Below, piece after piece: positions 8,260 to 16,248 of a stretch of DNA of 64,000 nt. The stretch's first letter is position 1; the number at the start of each line of letters is the position of its first letter. Below the pieces are notes generated by a model. The model searched no databases. It had not been told where the DNA came from and saw only the letters and a list, made by a program, of their open reading frames with translations. The translations under genes and the position numbers were made by a program. Source of the stretch: Zunongwangia profunda SM-A87 (GTDB lineage Bacteria > Bacteroidota > Bacteroidia > Flavobacteriales > Flavobacteriaceae); assembly GCF_000023465.1 (NCBI RefSeq), contig NC_014041.1:4331501-4395500 (forward strand), read 5' to 3'.

Positions 8260-9060
8260 TTATTTAGATAATTTTAAAATTCTTATGGCGCCCCGCATTA
8301 CAAACGTGAAAACGATGCCGCCAATTACCAAATCGGGCCATTTGCTATCCAGAAAATAGACCAGCACCCCGGCCAGTATCACCCCGCCGTTTACGATGAT
8401 ATCATTGGACGTAAAAATAGCACTGGCCTGCATATGCGCCTCCTTACTTTTGGCCTTATTTATCAACCAGAGCGAAATAAGGTTCCCCAGTAAGGCTAAA
8501 ATGGAAACTATGATCATCCATTCGAACATTGGTGTTTCACTACTTGTAAAAAACCTTCTTAATACCTCTGCAAAACCAAGTGTTGCCAATGCAATTTGAA
8601 AGTAGCCGCTGAATTTTGCCACCTTCTTTTTTCTGGAAATGGCACCACCTACTGCAAATAAACTTAGCGCATATACTATCGAATCTGCCAGCATATCCAA
8701 AGAATCTGCAATTAGGCCCATAGAAGAAGAAATCCACCCCGTGGTCATTTCGATAATGAAAAAGCCGAAATTTATCCCCAGGACCCACCAAAGGATTGTT
8801 TTCTGTTTGGATTGGTCTTCTATTACGGGAGGCTCGGCTTCTTCGGTCCCCATAAATTTATCACCTAATTTTAATTCTGAAATCGAGGCTTTGATTTCCT
8901 CATTCCCTTCAAGGTGATATACTTCAAGTTTTCGATTGGGTATATCAAAATCCAAATATTTCACTTGAGCATAAGATTCCAATTTCATCCGGATCATCTG
9001 TTCTTCTGAAGGACAGTCCATTTGACTTACTATAAAAGTACTTTTGTTCATTTCTCCCAT
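8260..9060 (-). CDS. Cation diffusion facilitator with N-terminal HMA-like domain
   Basis: 266 residues. Residues 1-75 form a ferredoxin-like metal-sensor domain with MDCPSEEQMIRMKL in place of the usual CxxC, then a CDF membrane domain: GWISSSMGLIADSLDMLADSIVYALSLFAVG (TM with the metal-site Asp residues) and EAHMQASAIFTSNDIIVNGGVILAG. Likely exports Zn2+, Co2+ or Cd2+ using the proton gradient. Two starts are possible, 9060 or 9051; the latter is preceded by GGAGAA and I cannot decide between them. It begins 1 bp after the nhaA stop and is 45 bp from lspA. A second, broken copy of the N-terminal domain lies at 11927-12007. Confidence 0.86.
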   Translation of the reverse strand: MGEMNKSTFIVSQMDCPSEEQMIRMKLESYAQVKYLDFDIPNRKLEVYHLEGNEEIKASISELKLGDKFMGTEEAEPPVIEDQSKQKTILWWVLGINFGFFIIEMTTGWISSSMGLIADSLDMLADSIVYALSLFAVGGAISRKKKVAKFSGYFQIALATLGFAEVLRRFFTSSETPMFEWMIIVSILALLGNLISLWLINKAKSKEAHMQASAIFTSNDIIVNGGVILAGVLVYFLDSKWPDLVIGGIVFTFVMRGAIRILKLSK

Positions 9061-9061
9061 A

Positions 9062-10411
9062 TCACTTAACTATATTTTTCCTTCCTTTATTGGAAGTTAA
9101 TAAGAGAATTACCGCACCGCCAATAGCTGCAAGTAATGAAGCTATCAAAATGCTTATTTTCGAAATTTTAATCAATTCCTGATCATTAAATGCGAGATTG
9201 GTAATAAAAAGGGACATGGTAAAGCCAATTCCCGCGATCATACCAATTCCAATTATATGTTTCCAGTTTAGTGTAATATGTAATTCGGAAACTCCAAGTT
9301 TTTGCCCGATCAATGTAAAAATACCAATCCCTGTTACTTTCCCAATAGCTAATCCCAAAAGGATCCCCAGCCCTAAAGAACCGGAAACAACCTCAATTAA
9401 ATTTACATCGAGCTTTACTCCCGCATTCGCGACTGCAAAAATTGGAATGATAAAGAAAGTATTGAAATCAACAAGGGAATTTTCCAGTTTGAGCAAAGGA
9501 GGCCTTGAATTCTCAGTATCTGTTTTAATAGCTTTTAAAATTATTTGTTGTTTTTTATCCTGAAGAGGATTTAATTTTTCCAGCTCTGTTTTCTCAAGAT
9601 TAGTAACGTTTGTGGCGGTCCTTTCTTTTAATATTTTACTGTCTAATTTGGGCACTATTGGAATGGTAATGGCAAAAAGTACTCCCGCAATAGTTGGATG
9701 GATCCCCGAATTAAGGAAGCAATACCATAAGATGATCCCAATAATAATATACCAAATCAAATTTTTGATCCCAGTCCAATTCATTAATAATAATAACCCA
9801 AATGCCCCCATGCCCGATCCAAGGTATATCCAGCTCAACTCGTTGCTATAAAACAATGCTATCACCAATATGGCACCTATATCGTCAGCAATAGCGAGGG
9901 CTATTAAAAATGTTTTTAACTGCCTGGGGACATTTTTTCCCAGTAGGCCAATAATCCCTAGTGAATATGCGATATCGGTAGCCATAGGGATGCCCCAACC
10001 CTTTATATTTTCAGTGCCTAAATTTAGGCTAATAAAAATGAGGGCCGGAACTGCCATGCCACCTAAAGCTGCCAACAATGGGGCTGAGGCTTTTTTAATT
10101 GAAGATAATTCCCCCACCATAACCTCCCTCTTCAATTCAAGGCCGGCAACCAAAAAGAAAATTGCCATTAGGCCATCATTGATCCATTCTTCAATTGTTA
10201 GCCCAAAACTAAGATGCTCGGAAAATTCAAAAAGCAATTCATCGCCAAGAAAATGATGATAGGCACCTGCCCACTTTGAATTAGCTAAAAGAAGGGCAAC
10301 TATAGTAGCAATTATTAAAAAAATCCCCCCAGCTGTTTCCCTGTCGAGGAACTTTGTTGCCGTTTCCCTGATATACCCAATAGTGGATTGATTTCGAACT
10401 GATTGTCCCAT
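9062..10411 (-). CDS. nhaA: Na+/H+ antiporter NhaA
   Basis: 449 residues, about 12 helices. Signature segments: FFLVAGLELKREVMVGEL, MATDIAYSLGIIGLLGKNVP, and LIALAIADDIGAILVIALFY, where the paired aspartates (IADD) are the sodium/proton binding site of NhaA. Residues about 275-310 form a hydrophilic loop (KLNPLQDKKQQ) found in long NhaA variants. Function: electrogenic exchange of Na+ or Li+ for H+ at the inner membrane, which fits a marine organism. It is the first gene of the run nhaA - CDF - lspA - exchanger, with 1 bp to the CDF gene. Confidence 0.95.
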   Translation of the reverse strand: MGQSVRNQSTIGYIRETATKFLDRETAGGIFLIIATIVALLLANSKWAGAYHHFLGDELLFEFSEHLSFGLTIEEWINDGLMAIFFLVAGLELKREVMVGELSSIKKASAPLLAALGGMAVPALIFISLNLGTENIKGWGIPMATDIAYSLGIIGLLGKNVPRQLKTFLIALAIADDIGAILVIALFYSNELSWIYLGSGMGAFGLLLLMNWTGIKNLIWYIIIGIILWYCFLNSGIHPTIAGVLFAITIPIVPKLDSKILKERTATNVTNLEKTELEKLNPLQDKKQQIILKAIKTDTENSRPPLLKLENSLVDFNTFFIIPIFAVANAGVKLDVNLIEVVSGSLGLGILLGLAIGKVTGIGIFTLIGQKLGVSELHITLNWKHIIGIGMIAGIGFTMSLFITNLAFNDQELIKISKISILIASLLAAIGGAVILLLTSNKGRKNIVK

Positions 10412-10508
10412 TTTATCTTATCTGTTTTTTGAGTTCATTACTTAAACCTTAATATTTCAAAAAGCTCAGTAGCGTCTTAATTTTTAAGAACTTACTGTTA
10501 GGTCAACT

Positions 10509-11912
10509 TTAAATATGCAACGCCCTGTCTTCGGTAGCTGCCAGACAGGCCTCCTTAAAGGTCTCGGAAAATGTGGGGTGACCGTGTGACATTCTTGCAA
10601 TATCCTCGGCAGCCGCCCTAAATTCCATCGCTACCACCGCTTCGGTATAACTGTCTGCTATGCGAGGGCCTATCATATGCACGCCCAATATCTCATCGGT
10701 TTCCTTATCTGCGATTACCTTGATAAAACCATCCGTATCCATACTTATCTTCGCCCGTGCGTTTGCCTTATAGGGAAAAGAGCCCGTTTTTATACTTCTA
10801 TTGGTCTTCTTCAGTTCTTCTTCCGTCAAGCCTACACCGGCGACCTCAGGCTGGGTGTACACGATATTTGGGATAAGGGAATAATTGATATGTGGCTTTT
10901 GACCTGCTATGCTTTCGGCTACAAAAACGCCTTCTTCACTGGCTTTATGGGCAAGCATTGCCCCCCGGATTACATCCCCAATGGCATACACACCCTTGAC
11001 ATTGGTTTCAAGGTTTTTATCTACCGTTATCTGTCCTTTCTCATTGGTTTCCACTCCTATATTTTCAAGCCCTAAACTGGCGGTGTATGGTTTTCGGCCA
11101 ATGGCCATAAGACAGTAATCGCCATCTAAACTCATTTCTTCTTTATCGGAAAGATTTTCCGCTTTCAATTCTACTTTATCCTCAGTTGCCGTTGCGTTTG
11201 TCACCTTATGTTCCAAATAAAAATCAATTCCCTGTTTTCTAAGGGAACGGTGCAATTGATGTCCCAGTGCGCCGTCCATAGTGGCGATAAGGCTATCAAA
11301 ATATTCTACTATGGAAACCTTTGAACCCAGGCGGGCGAATACGGAACCTATCTCAACACCGATAACGCCACCCCCAACGACCATTAAGTGCTTGGGGATT
11401 TCCTGTAGGGCAAGGGCTTCGGTGGAAGAGATGATACGCTTTTTGTCTATTTTAATATTGGGCAGTGAAGCGGGTTTGGACCCTGTGGCAATGATGATTT
11501 TATCGGTTGTTATGGTTTCCGTTTTGTCCCCGCCCTTAATCTCAATCGTGTTTTTGTCCTTGATGGTGCCGTGGCCTTGATAGACGGCAACCTTGTTCTT
11601 TTTCATCAGATAATCAACACCATTGATGATTTCCTGTACCACATCCTGAACCCTTTGGTTCATTTTCAGGATATCGACATTGGCCTCTTTAACATCAATC
11701 CCAAAATTTTCGAATTGATGCTTGAGTTTGTAATAATGCTCAGAGGCTTCCAACCAGGCTTTTGACGGGATACAGCCCACGTTAAGGCAGGTGCCGCCAA
11801 GCGTGTTGTACCTTTCGATTATGGCCACTTTAAAGCCCAGTTGTGCAGCACGTATGGCACACACATAGCCACCCGGACCGGAACCAATAATTGTTAAATC
11901 ATATTTATCCAT
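10509..11912 (-). CDS. lpd: Dihydrolipoyl dehydrogenase
   Basis: 467 residues, full-length flavoprotein disulfide reductase. FAD-binding GSGPGGYVCAIRAAQLG at the N-terminus, redox-active cysteines in GGTCLNVGCIPSKAWL, NAD-binding GGGVIGVEIGSVFARLG, FAD site TNVKGVYAIGD, and the C-terminal catalytic His-Glu in SHGHPTFSETF. This is E3 of 2-oxoacid dehydrogenase complexes. The C-terminus lacks the paired cysteines of mercuric reductase, so it is not MerA. No E1 or E2 genes are nearby, so this is likely an accessory copy in a metal/stress island. Just upstream of its ATG lie remnants of two metal-transport genes. Confidence 0.93.
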   Translation of the reverse strand: MDKYDLTIIGSGPGGYVCAIRAAQLGFKVAIIERYNTLGGTCLNVGCIPSKAWLEASEHYYKLKHQFENFGIDVKEANVDILKMNQRVQDVVQEIINGVDYLMKKNKVAVYQGHGTIKDKNTIEIKGGDKTETITTDKIIIATGSKPASLPNIKIDKKRIISSTEALALQEIPKHLMVVGGGVIGVEIGSVFARLGSKVSIVEYFDSLIATMDGALGHQLHRSLRKQGIDFYLEHKVTNATATEDKVELKAENLSDKEEMSLDGDYCLMAIGRKPYTASLGLENIGVETNEKGQITVDKNLETNVKGVYAIGDVIRGAMLAHKASEEGVFVAESIAGQKPHINYSLIPNIVYTQPEVAGVGLTEEELKKTNRSIKTGSFPYKANARAKISMDTDGFIKVIADKETDEILGVHMIGPRIADSYTEAVVAMEFRAAAEDIARMSHGHPTFSETFKEACLAATEDRALHI

Positions 11913-11926
11913 TTTTCTGTTTTTTT

Positions 11927-12007
11927 AAGATCAAATCTTTCCAGCTTCACTCGAATTATTTGCCTTTCTGAAGGGCAGTCTATTTTGATTATTTTCAATA
12001 TATTTTT
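11927..12007 (-). pseudogene. Fragment of a CDF transporter N-terminal domain
   Basis: Reading the minus strand upstream of lpd gives KIIKIDCPSERQIIRVKLERFDL, which matches the N-terminal HMA-like domain of the CDF gene at 8260-9060 (IVSQMDCPSEEQMIRMKLE). The similarity stops at FDL, just before the lpd start, and the frame then closes inside lpd. Only about 25 residues remain and there is no start codon. It is the fossil of a second CDF gene, cut off where lpd now begins. Confidence 0.7.
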
Positions 12008-12008
12008 T

Positions 12009-12083
12009 TCAATTTTCCAATTCTTTATACGCCAACAACTTCGCCACCTTGAAGGTAACAACCAATGGAGGGCCTTCGTGCGT
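12009..12083 (-). pseudogene. Fragment of a metal P-type ATPase C-terminus
   Basis: Directly after the DUF305 gene the minus strand encodes THEGPPLVVTFKVAKLLAYKE and then LEN and a stop. This matches the C-terminal helix of the ATPase at 16249-18237 (HEGSTLVVVVNALRLLAYKK). The last residues overlap the region where the CDF fragment begins, so the lost operon had ATPase then CDF in that order. The nonfunctional remnant is 24 codons. Confidence 0.7.
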
Positions 12084-12661
12084 TATTCGTATAGATTTTG
12101 CGTTTCTTCATCAAGCAAACCTTCAAACTCGGGCACAGGCCTTTTTTTCCTTTCATCTTCTGTTTCTACTACACCATTTTCTCTAATGTCATTGATCAAC
12201 CACTGCATTTCCATTATTTCCCTGCGTTGGGCTTTGATAATTTCATCAGCCAGTTTCCTTACCCGTATATCCTTAATCTGGGCACGCTCACTTGTAAGAA
12301 TAGCTATGGAGTGATGCGGAATCATACCTTCCATATAATCAACACCTGTAACAGTAATCTGGCTTCTCACCAGTCCAATGCCCCCGGCAATGAGCAAAAT
12401 ACCCAACGAAATGACGGCGATATTGGCACTACGCTTCTTGTACATATTGAGCATAAACAACAGCATGATGATAATCATGGAACCGGCCATGACCAGCGTC
12501 ATAAAAAGCCTTGTTTCACTGAACCAGAAATGATCAATGATCTGGTAAGAGTTGGTATACATCAAGAAGAACATTGCTACCATGGCGGTTGCAATCATTG
12601 CAAAAAATTTTGCGTAATTTCCTTTTTTCATTTCTTTGTGATTATTTTCTTTTGAGTTCAT
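12083..12661 (-). CDS. DUF305 family membrane protein
   Basis: 192 residues. Three hydrophobic spans in the first 100 residues (MIATAMVAMFFLMY, LFMTLVMAGSMIIIMLLF, IAVISLGILLIAGGIGL), then the DUF305 domain with the hallmark DYMEGMIPHHSIAILTSERA and the helix LADEIIKAQRREIMEMQWLI. The His-His and Met residues are proposed copper or other metal ligands in this family. The acidic tail ends in the cytoplasm or periplasm. It lies in a copper-related run with the DUF2231 protein and the multicopper oxidase, which supports a role in copper tolerance (inference). ATG at 12661. Confidence 0.85.
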   Translation of the reverse strand: MNSKENNHKEMKKGNYAKFFAMIATAMVAMFFLMYTNSYQIIDHFWFSETRLFMTLVMAGSMIIIMLLFMLNMYKKRSANIAVISLGILLIAGGIGLVRSQITVTGVDYMEGMIPHHSIAILTSERAQIKDIRVRKLADEIIKAQRREIMEMQWLINDIRENGVVETEDERKKRPVPEFEGLLDEETQNLYE

Positions 12662-12840
12662 TTGTTTTTGATTTTTTAATAGGTTTGTACTAATCGTTGA
12701 CCATTTGGATAATTTGGGACAGCAAGGAATCGGAACCTACCCAAAGTCTACCACAGCAGTGGGTGCTGAGTGGTTACGGCGTCTAATGCCAAAACCAATA
12801 TGGGCCTCGTGATAATAAATCCTTTTTTCATCCTTTAATT

Positions 12841-13488
12841 TTAATGTGAATGTTCACTGCTTTCCTTTTGGCCTTCTTCAGTTTCACTACCTAAGTATTT
12901 TCCTTGTGGGCCCACACCTTCAATATATACCAGTTGTGAGCCGTAGTGACCCGCCTGGGATACGGAATAGGCCGAAAATGCCATCACCAGCAACACGGCA
13001 ATCTCGAAACCGCGTCTTAGTTTAAACCAAAACAGGCTTACCAATTTCATTACCGCCGCGACGGCACTTGACCACACGGTCCAGCTGGCATATTTATCGT
13101 GTTCTTCCAGTACTTTTTTGGCCATTTCGGTAAGTCCCTCGGTATCAGGATGAACCAAAGTGCCTGCTACATAGGCCCCTATAAATCCAGATCCCACTAT
13201 TAACAGGATGACCCAATCCATAGTGTGTTTCATAACGAATAGTTGGATCAATTGCAAAATGGCGGCGAACAATAAAAGCACAATGGGAAAATGAACCACC
13301 ATAGGGTGCAAATTTGGAAATTCATCAAAGTCTGCCTGCACATTCCCTGATTGCATGGCTACAGATGGGACGGTCATTAGTTCGGTGACATCAACGTTAC
13401 TGGGCTCTATGCCTATAGCATAAGAAGGGGCTACAAACGCGATCACGGCAATTATTGCCAGGCTCAAAAAAATGTTCCTAATGTTCAT
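12841..13488 (-). CDS. DUF2231 family membrane protein
   Basis: 215 residues. Cleavable or anchor N-terminus (LSLAIIAVIAFVAPSYAIG), then NLHPMVVHFPIVLLLFAAILQLI, the signature of the DUF2231 four-helix membrane family, followed by three more spans and a His-rich end (SSEHSH). HPMVVHFP histidines may bind heme or metal. Such proteins are often found beside multicopper oxidases and DUF305 proteins in Bacteroidota metal islands. Likely in the inner membrane with a periplasmic His tail. Function not established. Confidence 0.8.
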   Translation of the reverse strand: MNIRNIFLSLAIIAVIAFVAPSYAIGIEPSNVDVTELMTVPSVAMQSGNVQADFDEFPNLHPMVVHFPIVLLLFAAILQLIQLFVMKHTMDWVILLIVGSGFIGAYVAGTLVHPDTEGLTEMAKKVLEEHDKYASWTVWSSAVAAVMKLVSLFWFKLRRGFEIAVLLVMAFSAYSVSQAGHYGSQLVYIEGVGPQGKYLGSETEEGQKESSEHSH

Positions 13489-13498
13489 AATTATAGTT

Positions 13499-13630
13499 TT
13501 AAATTAATTTCCGTTCAGTTTTTATATCACAGATAATTACGGCCGCAATCATGGCATACAGGACAAGATGGAATCCTTTCTTTGGCACCCTTGCCTTGGG
13601 TTTTCTTTGAACCTGTTTTGTAAAAGTCAT
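13499..13630 (-). CDS. Small membrane protein (43 aa)
   Basis: ATG at 13630, TAA at 13501-13499. A basic first half (QVQRKPKARVPKKG) is followed by a hydrophobic span LVLYAMIAAVIIC and a charged tail. It sits in the 196-bp gap between the multicopper oxidase and the DUF2231 gene in the same orientation and fills most of it. No family recognised and no strong ribosome site, which is normal for this phylum. The layout resembles the 55-residue protein at 3146-3313. Confidence 0.45.
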   Translation of the reverse strand: MTFTKQVQRKPKARVPKKGFHLVLYAMIAAVIICDIKTERKLI

Positions 13631-13684
13631 TCAGCGGCTTTTATTTTTATAGATTTTGAGTTATTGATTAATTGATAATTGGTC

Positions 13685-16114
13685 TTAAAATCTTAATGAT
13701 AGCCCACCTCCCGCACCAAAGCGGTTATCATAACTGCCCATTAGCGAAAAATTCTTGGATAAGAAATATTCTATACCGGTACTCCAGGTAATTTCTTTTT
13801 TAAAATTATCCCCTTGTGGCAACTCATCCACCCATCCAAAATCTGCCTGGTACTCGTAGGTTCCAAACAAGATGGTCCTTGGGAAGATCGATATGGCACG
13901 ACTCAAACTTATCTGTGGCCGCAACTTACTGTCCATGCGAACATCAAGGGTAAAGAGGTAAGGGGTGAGGTACCGAATCCCGGCAATGGCAGTAGTTGTT
14001 ATCTCCTCAAGGCTATCCTCCATTCCATTTTCAATATTCACACCACCAAAAACGGTCAAATAATCATATAGATACCTGTCATAAGCCGCTTCTACTTCCA
14101 TATTTTTGTTCCAGCCGTATTCGGCCCTCAGGGAAAACTGGTTGCGTATGTTTGAACTTACCAGGTTCAATGCGGTCATATTGGAAGCGGCATCCACCAT
14201 ACCCCAAGAGTAGTACTGGTCGGTCTCATCAATAAGTTTGGACACAGGATATTCTTCCATCCTAGGGTCACGTGGCGTACCATAGCTTACTATGCGGGAC
14301 ATACCGCCTACCAGATGGTATAGAATATGGCAATGGAAAAACCAGTCGCCGTATTCATTGCCATAGAATTCAATGGTTACCTTTTGCATAGGGGGTACAT
14401 TCACCGTATGTTTTAGGGGGGAATATTCCCCGTTCTCGTTGATGACCCTAAAGAAATGACCGTGCAGGTGCATAGGGTGGTGCATCATGGTGAGGTTATT
14501 GAAGGTAATCCGGGTTACCTCGTCCCCCTTTATCTTGATTTTATCCGCTTCGGAAAGGGGCACACCGTTCATACTCCAGATGTACCGTTGCATGTTTCCG
14601 GTCAGGTTCAATAGGATTTCTGTTACGGGCACATCGGGATCATAGTTGGTTTTTTCGGGGGCTTTTAAATAATCATAATTGTATTGTGAAAAAAGGCTCA
14701 TTCCCTGCATATCTCCCGTTTCCCCCATTTTCATTCCACCCATATCAGCCATTTTCATGTCATCCATTCCAGTCTGTCCCTTCCTTTCAGGATCCTTTTC
14801 CATACCTGCCCGTCCGGCAGGCGGGTCCATTTTTGCCATTTTGGAATGGTCCATCTGCATGGAATCCTTTTTCATATTGGACTTCTCCCTGTTCATATTG
14901 CCCATACCTTCCGATCCGGCATTGGGCGCCATATCGTTCATCCCTTCCATCTGCATGGTTTCGTCCATTTGCATTCCCCAATCCTCGGCCATTTTATAGG
15001 GATCTACCTTACCGGGCCTAAATTTTAATGCCGGGGCGCCCATTCTCATCTTCATCTTGGCCATTTGCTGCATCATCCCTATTTTATCCGGCTTGGGAAC
15101 GTCCGCGGCAGCAACGATTGTGCCCTGGCCCAGATAGGCAGTTGCGGTACCGGAACCATCCTGGGCCATAATCTTGAATTCCAACTTGCCAGTTTCCGGT
15201 ATGGTCACGATAAAATCGTAGGTTTCTGCAACCGCAATAAAGGTTTTGTTCTTTTCTACGGGAACAACGTCCTTACCATCGGCTGAAACCAATAGTGGGT
15301 CTTCCCCACCAAAGGTCATCCAGAACGAAGTGGATGCAGAACCATCGATAATACGCAGACGTACTTTCTCCCCGGGCTTGAACTCGGGATATTCGACCTT
15401 TTCCTTTCCATTGATCAGAAACGCGGGATAGTAAATATCCGCTATATCCGCACTTTCCATGCGTTGCCTCCAGAAATTAAATTGTGCGCCCAAAGCGCCT
15501 CTTTTGATGACCTGGTTCAACGGTGTGGCCGTTCCCTTCCTGATGTTGTACCATTCCGTGCCCCGTTTTAAAAACCGCATTACGTCCCTAGGTTTCTCAT
15601 TGGTCCAGTCTGAAAGCAGCAGTACCAGTTCCTTGTCATACTCCAAATCTGTTTCTTCCTTTGGTTGGATAACAATAGGGCCATAAACACCACTTTGTTC
15701 CTGAAGCATGGTATGGGAATGGTACCAATAAGTACCGTTTTGCTTAATTGCAAATTCATATTTCAGGGTTTCTCCGGCTTCAATGGGGGGTGTGGACAGG
15801 TAGGGCACCCCATCGTAGAAATTTGGCAACAGAAGGCCGTGCCAGTGTATCGATGATTCTACGCTCATCTCGTTCTTGACATAGATTACTGCGTATTCAC
15901 CTTCATTAAATTCAAGTGTCGGTCCTGGTATCTGACCATTTATAGTCATTCCCATAACCTCCTTGCCCGCCTTGTTTACAGCTTCTTCCCGCAGTGTAAG
16001 GGTATATTCCCTTACGGGCAGGTTATCTACATTCCCTTCTACGGAAGGTTCGGTTTGTGCCTGTAACCCAACGGCAAATAAAAAGGCAAAATAGATAAAT
16101 AGAGTTGTTTTCAT
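13685..16114 (-). CDS. Multicopper oxidase fused to a CopB-like outer-membrane domain
   Basis: 809 residues, longer than a usual CopA (about 600). Signal peptide ends LQAQ. Cupredoxin 1 carries HWHGLLLP and WYHSHTMLQE copper ligands near residues 90-140; cupredoxin 3 carries HHPMHLHGHFF and WFFHCHILYHLVGGM. Between them is a Met/His/Asp-rich stretch (about residues 345-470) with MKM, MQMD and MGGMKMG repeats, as in PcoA/CopA, likely holding Cu(I). After about residue 625 the chain continues with YYSWGMVDAASNM and RAEYGWNKNMEVEAAYDRYL, strand-like repeats ending GGGLSLRF, resembling CopB barrels. So oxidase and outer-membrane copper protein appear fused. Role: copper detoxification by oxidising Cu(I) in the periplasm. 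Confidence 0.88.
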   Translation of the reverse strand: MKTTLFIYFAFLFAVGLQAQTEPSVEGNVDNLPVREYTLTLREEAVNKAGKEVMGMTINGQIPGPTLEFNEGEYAVIYVKNEMSVESSIHWHGLLLPNFYDGVPYLSTPPIEAGETLKYEFAIKQNGTYWYHSHTMLQEQSGVYGPIVIQPKEETDLEYDKELVLLLSDWTNEKPRDVMRFLKRGTEWYNIRKGTATPLNQVIKRGALGAQFNFWRQRMESADIADIYYPAFLINGKEKVEYPEFKPGEKVRLRIIDGSASTSFWMTFGGEDPLLVSADGKDVVPVEKNKTFIAVAETYDFIVTIPETGKLEFKIMAQDGSGTATAYLGQGTIVAAADVPKPDKIGMMQQMAKMKMRMGAPALKFRPGKVDPYKMAEDWGMQMDETMQMEGMNDMAPNAGSEGMGNMNREKSNMKKDSMQMDHSKMAKMDPPAGRAGMEKDPERKGQTGMDDMKMADMGGMKMGETGDMQGMSLFSQYNYDYLKAPEKTNYDPDVPVTEILLNLTGNMQRYIWSMNGVPLSEADKIKIKGDEVTRITFNNLTMMHHPMHLHGHFFRVINENGEYSPLKHTVNVPPMQKVTIEFYGNEYGDWFFHCHILYHLVGGMSRIVSYGTPRDPRMEEYPVSKLIDETDQYYSWGMVDAASNMTALNLVSSNIRNQFSLRAEYGWNKNMEVEAAYDRYLYDYLTVFGGVNIENGMEDSLEEITTTAIAGIRYLTPYLFTLDVRMDSKLRPQISLSRAISIFPRTILFGTYEYQADFGWVDELPQGDNFKKEITWSTGIEYFLSKNFSLMGSYDNRFGAGGGLSLRF
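14805..14825. repeat. REP-like GC-rich palindrome inside the oxidase gene
   Basis: Inverted arms CCTGCC (14805-14810) and GGCAGG (14816-14821) with a 5-base loop, followed by CGGG. In the minus-strand frame it encodes PPAGRAG in the middle of the Met-rich linker, a sequence unlike its surroundings. The element is much more GC-rich than the flanking gene. It looks like an in-frame insertion of a small dispersed palindrome. Confidence 0.55.
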
Positions 16115-16248
16115 TGATAAATTATTTTTACATTAAACTTTATTTATATGGTTCCTAATTTTCATAATATCCATCTAACCAGAAATGAAATAATATAGAT
16201 TAACATTCAACCCGAACTTATCACAAAATACAGGCTTCTAAATCACTT

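Noticed and set aside
10509..11912. Mercuric reductase
   Set aside because: No N-terminal HMA domain and no C-terminal cysteine pair; the CxxxxC and His-Glu motifs fit dihydrolipoyl dehydrogenase.
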